Of a stretch of 25,033 bases of DNA, positions 7,823 through 16,255 are shown in pieces. Below the pieces are notes generated by a model that was given only the letters and a program-made list of their open reading frames with translations, made no database searches and was not told where the DNA came from. The stretch comes from Euplotes aediculatus (lineage: Eukaryota > Ciliophora > Spirotrichea > Euplotida > Euplotidae): NCBI GenBank assembly GCA_030463445.1, contig JAQGFW010007548.1, positions 1 through 25,033 of the forward strand, written 5' to 3'. A program made the translations under genes and the position numbers. Numbering within the stretch: the first letter of the stretch is position 1; each line of letters begins with the position of its first letter.

Positions 7823-9792
7823 TGACCGTAGAAAATGATTTGATCCCCATCCAGCAACTGCGTCAACTGCTGGCATCGGGAGAAAGTAATGAAGAACTGG
7901 TGAAGCAAATCACCAATTTATTTCCAGCCCTGATTTATGTATATGATCCGGGCCAGGGGAAAATTCGTTACATCAACCGGAAGATAACAGACCTCCTGGG
8001 TTATACCTGGGAGGACGTTGCCGCCTGGAAAGAGGATTTATCTCAGTTGATTTACCAGGAGGATCTGGAGAAAGTGATGGAGGAGCTGACTAAATTCAGC
8101 ATGAATGACGCCGAACATTGCTTTCAGTGCCGGTTGGCACATAAAGAGCAAAATTTTCGCATCTTTAAAACAACCGGAACCGTATTGCGCCGCAATGAGG
8201 ATGGTTCTCCCGCCAGTTTGCTGCTTTTATCCCAGGACATTACTGAACAGCTCAAACTGGAAGAAGAACGAACGGCTGCCAGAAAACTGATGGAGGATAC
8301 CGAGCAGATGCTGGGTGTTGGAATGTGGAGTCATGATCTTATTACCGGTAAAACAGAATGGTCGGATGGAATGTATCAGCTGACAGGGTTAAACCGGCAG
8401 CAATACGCACAGCTACCTGACAACCTTTTCTATGAGCATGTTTGCCCGAAAGACCTGGAAAATTTAAAAGCAAAAGTAAAGGCCTCAATAGCAACAGGCA
8501 GAGAATTTCGGCATGATTTCTCTATTGAACGTATGGATGGGAAGCGCCTCTTTCTAAGTACCATTACCAAACCGGTTGTGGATGAAAGTGGTCGTGTGTT
8601 AAAACTGAATGGTATCAACCGGGATATCAGTGATCAGTATCAGCAGACCATGGAATACAATGCGAACAAGGAATTCCAGAAGGAAACCGAACGCATGTTG
8701 AACTATGGAATTTTCATCTGGAATGCGGATTCCCGCATGATTTCCTGGTCGGACGGGCTGTTTCAGATTTTTGAGTATGATCGTGCCTCACTGGTAACAC
8801 CATTGACCATGAACTGGTATTTCAACCAGATTGTGGAAGATGACCGGGAGCGGGTGCAGAAAGTAGTTACGGAAGCACTGGAAGAGAAAAAAGAATTTGA
8901 AATCGAATACAGCATACTAACGGGCAAGGGCAACCTCAAAATAGTGAATACCAAGGGGACGGTTGTGGTGGATAATAAAAACCATCCCATCCGCATGATC
9001 GGCAACACCCGGGATATTACACATTTGAAAAAAGTGGAAATTGATCTGCAACGAAACCTGCGGGAGTTGAACCGTTCCAACAAGGAGTTGGAGGAATTTG
9101 CCTATGCCGCTTCTCACGATTTGCAGGAACCCCTTCGTAAGATCACCACTTTCGGATCCAGGCTGAATCAGAAGTTCAGTGATCAGATTGGAGAGGAAGG
9201 TAAAATGTATATTCATCGCATGCAGGTGGCTACGGATCATATGCGTAACCTGATTGATAACCTGCTTGAATTATCGCGTGTTACAAGAAACAGGCAGCCA
9301 ATGGAGTCAGTAGATCTGGCTGAATTGTTTACTGAAGTACTAGGTGATCTTGAACTGTCCATCGAAGAAACAGCCGCTTCTGTAGAAGTGGGCCAACTTC
9401 CGACTGTGGACGGTATTCCATCATTGCTCCGGCAATTATTCATCAACCTCCTATCCAATTCTATCAAGTTTCACAAGCCGGGTGAAGCGCCTATGATTGA
9501 AATAAGCTCAAAACCCCTTACCCGAAAAGAAAAGGAGAAACATTTTTTATCACCCTCCTCAAATTATATACAGGTTGATATCCGGGATCATGGAATCGGA
9601 TTCGACCAGGAATACGAACAACGCATCTTCCAGGTGTTTCAACGCCTGCATGGAAAGTCAGAATATCCGGGATCTGGAATCGGGCTTGCCATCTGCAAAC
9701 GAATCGCCGAGCGGCATAATGGATTTATCAGTGCCAGCGGAAAGGAAGCAGAAGGGGCCGTATTCTCGATCATATTACCCGAAAAACAATAA
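7822..9792 (+). CDS. Soluble sensor histidine kinase with three PAS domains
   Basis: A 656-residue protein with no membrane segment, so it senses a cytoplasmic signal. PAS domains span about residues 20-150, 155-278 and 285-405, each ending in a DIT/DIS-type PAC motif. PAS2 and PAS3 resemble each other (GMWSHDLITGKTEWSDGMYQ versus GIFIWNADSRMISWSDGLFQ), suggesting duplication. HisKA follows with His432 in AASHDLQEPLRK, then HATPase_c with N box (FINLLSNSIKF), G1 (DHGIGF) and G2 (GSGIGLAI). The ATG overlaps the stop of the NtrC-type gene by one base. It is the probable kinase for that activator, although ASHDLQEP kinases often phosphorylate stand-alone receivers, so a branched relay with the next gene's receiver is possible. 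Confidence 0.93.
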   Translation: MTVENDLIPIQQLRQLLASGESNEELVKQITNLFPALIYVYDPGQGKIRYINRKITDLLGYTWEDVAAWKEDLSQLIYQEDLEKVMEELTKFSMNDAEHCFQCRLAHKEQNFRIFKTTGTVLRRNEDGSPASLLLLSQDITEQLKLEEERTAARKLMEDTEQMLGVGMWSHDLITGKTEWSDGMYQLTGLNRQQYAQLPDNLFYEHVCPKDLENLKAKVKASIATGREFRHDFSIERMDGKRLFLSTITKPVVDESGRVLKLNGINRDISDQYQQTMEYNANKEFQKETERMLNYGIFIWNADSRMISWSDGLFQIFEYDRASLVTPLTMNWYFNQIVEDDRERVQKVVTEALEEKKEFEIEYSILTGKGNLKIVNTKGTVVVDNKNHPIRMIGNTRDITHLKKVEIDLQRNLRELNRSNKELEEFAYAASHDLQEPLRKITTFGSRLNQKFSDQIGEEGKMYIHRMQVATDHMRNLIDNLLELSRVTRNRQPMESVDLAELFTEVLGDLELSIEETAASVEVGQLPTVDGIPSLLRQLFINLLSNSIKFHKPGEAPMIEISSKPLTRKEKEKHFLSPSSNYIQVDIRDHGIGFDQEYEQRIFQVFQRLHGKSEYPGSGIGLAICKRIAERHNGFISASGKEAEGAVFSIILPEKQ

Positions 9793-9798
9793 TAATTA

Positions 9799-11244
9799 AT
9801 GCCCTTTACAAAGAAAATGACCAGAATTCTCATCGTAGACGATGATGAAGATGATTTTTTTATCACTAGTGAATATATCCGGGAAATTGAATATGCGCAG
9901 TTTGAGATTGAATGGGCGAATAATTTCAATAAAGCGCTTGAAAATATGTGCAGCGGCGCTTTTGATATATATTTTGTAGACTACCGGCTGGGTGCAAAAA
10001 CAGGTATAGATCTGCTAAAAGAAGCCATCGAAGCCAAATGTGAACAACCTATCATCCTTTTAACGGGTAAGGGTAACCGTGAGATAGACCGGGAAGCCAT
10101 GCGCCTGGGGGCCTTCGATTATCTGATCAAAACAGAACTGACAACAGAAAAGATGGAGCGTACAATCCGGTATGCTATTGAACGTTCCTCTTATATCAAT
10201 GCGATTCGTAAAAATGAACAGAAATTCCGCAACATATTTGAACAGTCGCTCGATGCTGTGTTTGTGACAGACCTGGAATTAAAGTTCCTGGATCTGAATC
10301 CTGCTGCAACGAATATGCTGGGCATAAGCCGGGATACGGCGAGTCAGCATGCGTTGACAGATTTTATTGCCAGCGATGCACTTTCTACACATTTCAAGAT
10401 TCTGCTCCAGACAGGCAATGATATTCATGACAAGGAAATTGAAATCAAAACACCGGATGGTGAGCAGCGATTCTGTATCATATCTGCCTCCCTGGAAACA
10501 GACCTGGAAGGCAGGAAATACGTACAGGGCATTCTGCATGACATTTCTAACCTGAAGAAAGCGGAATGGCTGACTTTGCAGACTGAAAAACTCGCTGCTG
10601 CAGGCCGACTGGTTCGGACACTTGCACATGAAGTCAGAAATCCGCTCAACAATATCAGTTTGTCGGCCGATCAGTTGATTCATGAAATGAAGGATGAAGA
10701 CAGCGAATTATACCTGGATGTGATCCGCAGGAACAGTGCACGTATCAGTACCATCATAACAGAATTGCTGAACAGTTCAAGACCTTCAGAAATTGAACTC
10801 AGTACTACCAGCATCCAGGAATTATTGCAGGAAGTAATAGACCAGGCGGCAGACAGCATGCACTTGAAGAATGTTGAGCTGCTGGCTGATTTCCCATCTC
10901 AGCCATTGAATGTGCTGGCAGATCGCAGTAAGCTGAAAATTGCTTTTATGAACCTGGTGGTAAATGCCATTGAAGCGATGGAAAATATGGAAGGCGCCCA
11001 TTTGCAATTGCGCTTATCAGCGATAGACAACAAAGTCATTTGTGAAGTATCTGACAACGGATGTGGTATTTCTGCTGAAAACCTGGGCCGGTTATTTGAA
11101 CCGTATTATACCAGCAAGAGAAACGGAATGGGGTTGGGACTTGCTTCTACCATGAATATCATTCAATCACATAAGGGATATATTGAAGTACATTCAAAAC
11201 CCGATAAGGGAACTACTTTCCTGATTCATTTACCATTAGAATAA
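9799..11244 (+). CDS. Hybrid receiver-PAS-histidine kinase
   Basis: A 481-residue soluble protein with the order receiver, PAS, HisKA, HATPase_c. The receiver (about 8-125) has DDDEDD, acceptor Asp in YFVDYRLG and Thr in LLTGKG. The conserved Lys is followed by Thr (IKTE) instead of the usual Pro. The PAS domain (about 140-255) starts at NIFEQSLDAVFVTD. HisKA has His277 in LAHEVRNPLNNI, the NtrB-like box; the ATP domain shows N box (FMNLVVNAIEAM), G1 (DNGCGI) and G2 (GMGLGLAST). An N-terminal receiver on an NtrB-like kinase suggests its activity is set by phosphate from another kinase, perhaps the preceding gene product, before it acts on the NtrC-type activator. ATG 9817 is an alternative start. 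It is the last gene before a terminator. Confidence 0.92.
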   Translation: MPFTKKMTRILIVDDDEDDFFITSEYIREIEYAQFEIEWANNFNKALENMCSGAFDIYFVDYRLGAKTGIDLLKEAIEAKCEQPIILLTGKGNREIDREAMRLGAFDYLIKTELTTEKMERTIRYAIERSSYINAIRKNEQKFRNIFEQSLDAVFVTDLELKFLDLNPAATNMLGISRDTASQHALTDFIASDALSTHFKILLQTGNDIHDKEIEIKTPDGEQRFCIISASLETDLEGRKYVQGILHDISNLKKAEWLTLQTEKLAAAGRLVRTLAHEVRNPLNNISLSADQLIHEMKDEDSELYLDVIRRNSARISTIITELLNSSRPSEIELSTTSIQELLQEVIDQAADSMHLKNVELLADFPSQPLNVLADRSKLKIAFMNLVVNAIEAMENMEGAHLQLRLSAIDNKVICEVSDNGCGISAENLGRLFEPYYTSKRNGMGLGLASTMNIIQSHKGYIEVHSKPDKGTTFLIHLPLE

Positions 11245-11280
11245 AAAAAGGGCTGCCAAAACTGGCAGCTTCTTTTTTTC
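11243..11280. terminator. Strong bidirectional terminator
   Basis: A perfect 7-bp stem (GCTGCCA 11252-11258 with TGGCAGC 11263-11269) and a 4-base loop are flanked by an A run on the left and a T run on the right. It can end the rpoN operon on the plus strand and the BrkB-to-porin operon on the minus strand. Confidence 0.9.
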
Positions 11281-11299
11281 GGGAATCGGATACTCCAAC

Positions 11300-11965
11300 C
11301 TAGAATCCAATGCCTATAAATAAACTGATATTGCTGTTTTTTGTGTCGCGGAAAGCTTCTCCTGCAAATGAACCAGATTTACCTACTTCTCTCATACCTA
11401 CTGTGTAACGTGCACCAATTGTGGTTGGACCAAGGTCAATACCAAAACCTGCTGCTACACCATAATCAAAACGGTTCAGGTTTTCTGGGTTCAATTCCGC
11501 CAATTCTTCCACTGATCCATCTGATTCCAGATCAGTAATATTGGCCCCTGCCAGATAACTAACATACGGACCCGCATGAATGTTGAAATTTTTTGCCAGA
11601 TTGATCACACCCAATACCGGCATTTCGATATAATGCAGGTTCGTGCGATATTCTCCTTCTCCCAAAATAGCATTGTCATAACTGCGTTTGCTTCCTTTGT
11701 TGGAATAGAGTAATTCCGGTTGGATGGAAAAACCTCTTGCCACGGGCAGTTTGGCATAAACACCTGCATTCAATCCGGCTTTGAGGTTATTATCATTGAC
11801 CTCATCGCTATAAAAATTACTCAGGTTTAATCCGGCTTTGATACCGATCCGCGGACTCAGGCCGTTTCCACTAATTTCCTGCTGCTGTGCCTGCACATTT
11901 TGTGCTGTCAGTAAAGATGCTGCTGTTACCGCTAATAGGGTGATTTTTCTCAATTCTGTTCTCAT
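11300..11965 (-). CDS. Outer-membrane beta-barrel (porin-family) protein
   Basis: A 221-residue protein with a signal peptide (basic MRTELRK, hydrophobic LLAVTAASLLTA, likely cleavage after QNVQA near residue 26). The rest shows alternating beta strands typical of the small outer-membrane barrel family with PRIGIKAGLNLSNF near the start, ending in Phe (SLFIGIGF), the signal for insertion by the BAM machinery. No channel activity is proven; such proteins are often immunoreactive or adhesin-like barrels. It is 16 bp downstream of the alpha-amylase gene and is the last gene before the bidirectional terminator, so it probably shares the amylase transcript. Confidence 0.88.
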   Translation of the reverse strand: MRTELRKITLLAVTAASLLTAQNVQAQQQEISGNGLSPRIGIKAGLNLSNFYSDEVNDNNLKAGLNAGVYAKLPVARGFSIQPELLYSNKGSKRSYDNAILGEGEYRTNLHYIEMPVLGVINLAKNFNIHAGPYVSYLAGANITDLESDGSVEELAELNPENLNRFDYGVAAGFGIDLGPTTIGARYTVGMREVGKSGSFAGEAFRDTKNSNISLFIGIGF

Positions 11966-11981
11966 GATATACGATTTTGTA

Positions 11982-13493
11982 TCAGGAGTCCAAAAAATTC
12001 TGTGCCAGCTCAGCAGTTACCCAAACAGAAACGGATCCGGCATTGCAGGGAAATTCTGCACCACCTTTTTCATTAAGGGTAATTTCTACCGGATTATTAC
12101 CAGTAAGATCCACCATTTTTTTGCCCGCTTTGTGCTCGCCCAGTTCCATGTATTTCCAGCCATCGGAACCATTTGAAAGCACTACTGCGAAGCCGGAATC
12201 GACCTGTTCTACTGTGCCGGAGCGCACCCATCCAATACAGTTCGGATGATCAAAATAATCGCGCTGATCCCCTACCAGACTGGTTTTTCGCAGATAAAGC
12301 TGAGCTGCTAATTCTTTTACTTCAGAAAGCCAGACTTCATGTTCATTGCCATCGTCTCCATGATCTTTATAATGAGCACCATAGAGCGCCGGATAAAACA
12401 CACAGGGGGTACCCTGCTGGCGCAACAGGATCAGTGCATAAGCCAATGGTTTGAACCAGGCTTCCACCGGAGATTCAAGATCCTGCAGGGGCTGGGTGTC
12501 ATGATTATCAACCAGGGTTACAGCCAGTTCGGGTATTATATTCACCAGCGAATTGTCGAAAATATGCCGCAAATCGTAGTCTTTCCCCATTCTTGAGGCA
12601 ACAAAAAAGTTCTGGTGCAGGGGGGCATCAAAGAGTTGTACCCGCCCGGATGTGGCCTCCACATATTGTTTGAGGGCATTGGCATCGTGTATATTCCAGT
12701 ACTCTCCAACAATAAACAGGTGATCCTGGGTGATTGCCTGCACATGGTCTACCCATTCGTTGATCATTTTGGGCGACATATGTTTAACCGCATCCAGCCG
12801 GAAACCACCAACATGGGTAGTTTCCAGGTACCAGCGTCCCCAGTGTTTGAGCTCCTCTCTTACCTGAGGATTCCGGAAATCAATATCAGCGCTCATCAGG
12901 TAATCATAATTTCCCAATTCCTGATGCGGCAATTCCTCCCAGCCTTCTCCATATTCATTCTGAATGGAGAAGATGCCGCTTTCCTCGATATCCGCTGCCC
13001 AGTCGATACCACTGAAGCAGCGATGATCCCAGATAAAACTGGAATACTGGTCGCCTCTTCCGGGGAAGGTGAATTTTGTCCATGCTTCTATTTCAAAAGG
13101 CTCACTGGTAAATTCATTCCGGTTATTCGGATCCATTTTTCGAACGGTCATTTTTTCCAGTTCATCTGCACCGGCTTTGTGATTGAATACCACATCTGCC
13201 AATACTTTAATACCCTGCTGATGGCAGGCTTCAATAGCGGCCAGGTATTCTTCCTTGGTGCCATACTTGGTACGTACGGAGCCCTTCTGGTCAAATTCTC
13301 CGAGGTCAAATAAATCATAGGTATCATATCCGACAGAATATCCACCGGAGGCTCCTTTATAGGCAGGTGGCAGCCAAATGGCATTGATTCCCTGCCGGGC
13401 CAGTTCGGGAGCTTTTTCTTTTAACTGATTCCATAAAGAGCCATCCGCCGGGTAATACCAGTGGAAATACTGTGCAAGGGTGATAGGTGTCAT
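11982..13493 (-). CDS. Cytoplasmic alpha-amylase, glycoside hydrolase family 13
   Basis: A 503-residue GH13 enzyme without signal peptide, so it acts inside the cell on alpha-1,4-glucans such as glycogen or imported maltodextrins. The four conserved regions are present: region I DVVFNH (100-105), region II GFRLDAVKH (230-238, nucleophile Asp234), region III VGEYW (acid/base Glu264) and region IV DNHD (stabilising Asp332). The sequence resembles subfamily GH13_5 (bacterial liquefying or cytoplasmic AmyS-type), including the B-domain insert between residues 106 and 205 and a C-terminal beta domain (about 420-495). It is 11 bp downstream of the oxidase gene and 16 bp upstream of the barrel gene. 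No SusC/SusD genes are adjacent, so this is not a standard polysaccharide-utilisation locus. Confidence 0.93.
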   Translation of the reverse strand: MTPITLAQYFHWYYPADGSLWNQLKEKAPELARQGINAIWLPPAYKGASGGYSVGYDTYDLFDLGEFDQKGSVRTKYGTKEEYLAAIEACHQQGIKVLADVVFNHKAGADELEKMTVRKMDPNNRNEFTSEPFEIEAWTKFTFPGRGDQYSSFIWDHRCFSGIDWAADIEESGIFSIQNEYGEGWEELPHQELGNYDYLMSADIDFRNPQVREELKHWGRWYLETTHVGGFRLDAVKHMSPKMINEWVDHVQAITQDHLFIVGEYWNIHDANALKQYVEATSGRVQLFDAPLHQNFFVASRMGKDYDLRHIFDNSLVNIIPELAVTLVDNHDTQPLQDLESPVEAWFKPLAYALILLRQQGTPCVFYPALYGAHYKDHGDDGNEHEVWLSEVKELAAQLYLRKTSLVGDQRDYFDHPNCIGWVRSGTVEQVDSGFAVVLSNGSDGWKYMELGEHKAGKKMVDLTGNNPVEITLNEKGGAEFPCNAGSVSVWVTAELAQNFLDS

Positions 13494-13504
13494 ATGTTTG
13501 GGTG

Positions 13505-14707
13505 TTAACGATTGAAAGAAAAGATGTTCATATCGGGGTCGGATTTGCCACTAAGTGCAGCTGTAATTTGTTCTGCAGCCAGCAGACTGAAGGTGATGCC
13601 ATTTCCTCCGAAGCCAAGTGCGAACCAGGTATGAGGTCGCTGGCGGATGCTACCAATATAGGGCAGTCCGTCTTTGGTGGAGGCAAACGTACCGGCCCAT
13701 TGGAAATCAATCCGGAATGGGATTTCCGGGAATTTTTTCTGAAAACTGGCAAGTAATTGTTTTGATTTGGCCGGAATTTTTGCATCTCTTTTTTCCGGAG
13801 AATAAAAGTCGTCGTCTAATCCGCCTATCAAAATTCTTTTATCAGTTGTTGTACGCAGGTATAGGTAAGGATCTGCTGTTTCCCAGATGAGGCAGTTGCG
13901 ATACCAGAATTCTTCTTCTGGCATTGGTTCACTCACCATCGCATAGGTCGAGTGCAGTGTTTCCACTTTTTGGGGGATATATTGCTGCGATTCATAACCG
14001 CATGCAATAACGAGATGTTTTGCTTTGATCGTAAAACCCTGTTCGGTTTCCAGTTCGACCGATTTTTTCTGGTGATTGATTTTGGTAATGGCGGTATTGT
14101 CAAACACCCTGGCTCCTTTCCGGAGAATGGATTGCAGCAGGTGGTGTGTCAACCGGTATGCATCAACTTCTGCACCCAGCCGTGAAAAAATGGCAGCCGG
14201 GGCATCGAAGCCCATGGTAGCGGTTACTTTTTCAGCATCCCACCAGCTTAGCTGGAATCCGTGTTTTTTGCGAAGCTTGAATTCTTCGTTGAGATCGGAC
14301 ACATCTTTTTTAAAGGACGCATATTGTAGGCTCGGACGATTGGTAAATCCGGCCGCACCTTCAAACTTATTGGCAATTTTTTCAATCGCTGCTATAGAAT
14401 AGGCGCAGAGTTCGTAACTGCGAACAGCGTTTTTTTCACCTACTTTGGTAATGAGTTCCCTGAGCGGTGTATCTATTTCATATTGTAGCAGGGCGGTGCT
14501 GGCGGCAGTAGATCCCATGCCTACATGTCGTTTGTCACATACGATTACAGAAAACCCGGCATTGGCCAGGTGCCAGGCACAGAGTGCACCGGTAATGCCT
14601 GCACCCATTACAACGATATCAGTTTTCTCATTTTTAGCAATAGAAGGATAGTTGCTGATTAATCCATTTTTCAGCAGCCAGTAGGGGTTGGGTGAACGCA
14701 GGTCCAT
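13505..14707 (-). CDS. FAD-dependent oxidoreductase, glycine/D-amino-acid oxidase (DadA/PuuB) family
   Basis: A 400-residue flavoprotein. The Rossmann motif VMGAGITGALCAWHLANAG lies at residues 33-51, with Asp58 at the end of the second strand to bind the FAD ribose. The following GMGSTAASTALLQYEID segment is typical of the DAO fold. Near the C-terminus GLPYIGSIRQRPHTWFALGF and GGNGITFSLLAAE give the second FAD contact. Substrate cannot be told from sequence: primary or secondary amines (glycine, sarcosine, gamma-glutamylputrescine) are the usual ones. No signal peptide; cytoplasmic or membrane-associated. It sits 9 bp after the BrkB-like gene and 11 bp before the amylase gene, in one apparent operon. 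Confidence 0.9.
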   Translation of the reverse strand: MDLRSPNPYWLLKNGLISNYPSIAKNEKTDIVVMGAGITGALCAWHLANAGFSVIVCDKRHVGMGSTAASTALLQYEIDTPLRELITKVGEKNAVRSYELCAYSIAAIEKIANKFEGAAGFTNRPSLQYASFKKDVSDLNEEFKLRKKHGFQLSWWDAEKVTATMGFDAPAAIFSRLGAEVDAYRLTHHLLQSILRKGARVFDNTAITKINHQKKSVELETEQGFTIKAKHLVIACGYESQQYIPQKVETLHSTYAMVSEPMPEEEFWYRNCLIWETADPYLYLRTTTDKRILIGGLDDDFYSPEKRDAKIPAKSKQLLASFQKKFPEIPFRIDFQWAGTFASTKDGLPYIGSIRQRPHTWFALGFGGNGITFSLLAAEQITAALSGKSDPDMNIFSFNR

Positions 14708-14716
14708 ACGGTTTGT

Positions 14717-15670
14717 TTATTGTTGGGGGTCTATTTCTTTGACTTCTTTTTTTATAATAAAAACAGCAGTGTCATTGGGCTGGATACCTGAACCATATTC
14801 CATCGCATACGCTTTCGTAAAGGCGGCGCCGAAATACAGAATCGCGGAAGAATAATATACCCAGGCAAGGATGATCATGATTGATGCAGCAGTGCCGTAG
14901 GTTAGGCCGTAATCAGAGCGACCGATATAAAAACCTATCAGAAACTTACCCAGGAGAAATAACAGGGCAGTAAAGGAGGCTCCTCTGATGGCATCTTTCC
15001 AGGCGATATGGCCATCCGGAAGTACCCGGTAGATGATGGAAAATAATCCTGTTATTACTATAAAGATGACCAAAATATTCAGGATATAAAAAATGATAAA
15101 TGCGATTCCCGGAAAGAGCGTTGCAAGTTTCTCATTCAAGATATCCAGGGTGGCATTTATGATCAGTGCTACGAGCAGGATAAAGCTGATGCTGACCACC
15201 AGAGAAAAGGATAGCAGCCTGTTTTTGATCAGTTTCAGCCAGCCTTTTTTGGGTTTGGCGCGAATCGACCAGATATAATTAATGGAACTTTGAATTTCTG
15301 TGAAAACACCGGTGGCTCCGATGACTAATACTATGAATCCAACGATGGCACCGGTTACGGATTTGTCCGCTTTCTGGAGATTTGCCAGAATGCTCTGCAA
15401 TTGATAGGCAGCAGAATTGCCAACCAGTCCTTTGATCTGACTGAAAAGTTTTCCCTGCAATGCCACTTCGCCATAAAATATACCGGCAATTGAAATAATG
15501 AGCAGTAAAACGGGACCAAGCGCAAATACGGTATAATAAGATAGTGAGGCACTTAGCTTGATGGCATCATCCTGAACAAAAGATTTTCCCGCACTTCTTA
15601 ATAAGGAAGCAAAACGAATAATCTCACGTATCAGGCGGGTTTCAGAAAGTCGGTTAAGTAATTGCTTCAT
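14717..15670 (-). CDS. YihY/virulence factor BrkB family membrane protein
   Basis: A 317-residue integral membrane protein. After a cytoplasmic N-terminus (residues 1-45) comes the signature AIKLSASLSYYTVFALGPVL, then about six membrane segments (roughly 45-65, 105-128, 150-175, 188-212, 225-245 and 255-280), with GATGVFTEIQSSINYIW between the second and third. The family (UPF0761, once misnamed ribonuclease BN) has unknown function, possibly transport. It is the first gene of a four-gene minus-strand operon. The leader region carries a 6-bp stem at 15694-15713. Confidence 0.9.
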   Translation of the reverse strand: MKQLLNRLSETRLIREIIRFASLLRSAGKSFVQDDAIKLSASLSYYTVFALGPVLLLIISIAGIFYGEVALQGKLFSQIKGLVGNSAAYQLQSILANLQKADKSVTGAIVGFIVLVIGATGVFTEIQSSINYIWSIRAKPKKGWLKLIKNRLLSFSLVVSISFILLVALIINATLDILNEKLATLFPGIAFIIFYILNILVIFIVITGLFSIIYRVLPDGHIAWKDAIRGASFTALLFLLGKFLIGFYIGRSDYGLTYGTAASIMIILAWVYYSSAILYFGAAFTKAYAMEYGSGIQPNDTAVFIIKKEVKEIDPQQ

Positions 15671-15693
15671 CTCACCTGAAGGAAAAGAAATTG

Positions 15694-15755
15694 TGCCGGG
15701 GAATAAACCGGCAAAAAACTACACTAAATCCCGAAGGTGTGGAATGCTTTCCACA
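15694..15755. repeat. Two inverted repeats in the divergent promoter region 15671-15859
   Basis: The first dyad has arms TGCCGG (15694-15699) and CCGGCA (15708-15713) with an 8-base centre. The second has arms TGTGGAA (15738-15744) and TTCCACA (15749-15755) with a 4-base centre. They lie between the BrkB-like gene (minus) and the small membrane gene at 15860 (plus), where operators or leader hairpins are expected. No complete consensus promoter could be assigned. Confidence 0.4.
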
Positions 15756-15859
15756 GTTCGCTCCTTTTTATCGGAATTTCGGAGCTAGTGGGTGGGCGGC
15801 ACGTTTTTTCGATAGGTTCAATTACAACAACATCATTCATCACCACAAAAAAGCATGTT

Positions 15860-16006
15860 ATGAGAAGCATATTGTATTTAGTAGCCGTTATCCTGATTAT
15901 TGGATGGTTATTAGGATTTTTTGTTTATAGTGCCTCCGGTTTGATTCATATTTTACTGGTATTGGCCGTTGTCTCTATTCTGCTGAGTCTGATCAGAAGA
16001 GCCTAG
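15860..16006 (+). CDS. lmo0937-family (DUF5670-like) small membrane protein
   Basis: A 48-residue peptide with two hydrophobic helices: MRSILYLVAVILIIGWLLGF, then VYSASGLIHILLVLAVVSIL and LSLIRRA. The IIGWLLGFF...GLIHILLVLA pattern matches the lmo0937 family of tiny membrane proteins, which is widespread and of unknown function, often stress-induced. The ATG at 15860 is chosen over longer in-frame options because the family begins at this point and the upstream part looks non-coding. It stands alone, with more than 180 bp of leader containing inverted repeats, so its regulation may be elaborate for its size. Confidence 0.82.
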   Translation: MRSILYLVAVILIIGWLLGFFVYSASGLIHILLVLAVVSILLSLIRRA

Positions 16007-16149
16007 AGAAGAAGTATAGCATAAGCAGTAAGCACAAGGATATAAGAAGCGCAGAATAGAAATAGAGTAACAGGTTTCAGTTTTATCGTTCATATGGATG
16101 ATATTTCTGAAGCCTGTTTGGTATTTTGAAAACGAACACCAGAATTGTT

Positions 16150-16190
16150 TGGGAATAAAAAAAATGGGTATGGAATTTTTATCCATACCC
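16150..16190 (-). terminator. Intrinsic terminator of the gene at 16256-16597
   Basis: A perfect 9-bp stem (GGGTATGGA 16166-16174 with TCCATACCC 16182-16190) is followed on the minus strand by ATTTTTTTTATTCCC. It lies 65 bp past the stop of the minus-strand gene. The interval 16007-16150 holds no gene I can support. Confidence 0.85.
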
Positions 16191-16255
16191 TGTTGCTTTT
16201 ATTTTAGTTGTCTCCCGTTTCTTTTCTCCCTTGTCTCCTCCGTCTCCTGCTCCAT

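Noticed and set aside
12615-13313. 232-codon plus-strand frame opposite the alpha-amylase gene
   Set aside because: It lies wholly inside the amylase coding region, whose catalytic motifs are intact; the opposite frame is a by-product of its codon use.
16003-16086. Minus-strand 27-codon hydrophobic frame (KLKPVTLFLFCASYILVLTA core) next to the small membrane gene
   Set aside because: It looks like a single-pass peptide but has no ATG, GTG or TTG start after the upstream stop; T-rich antisense DNA often reads as hydrophobic by chance.
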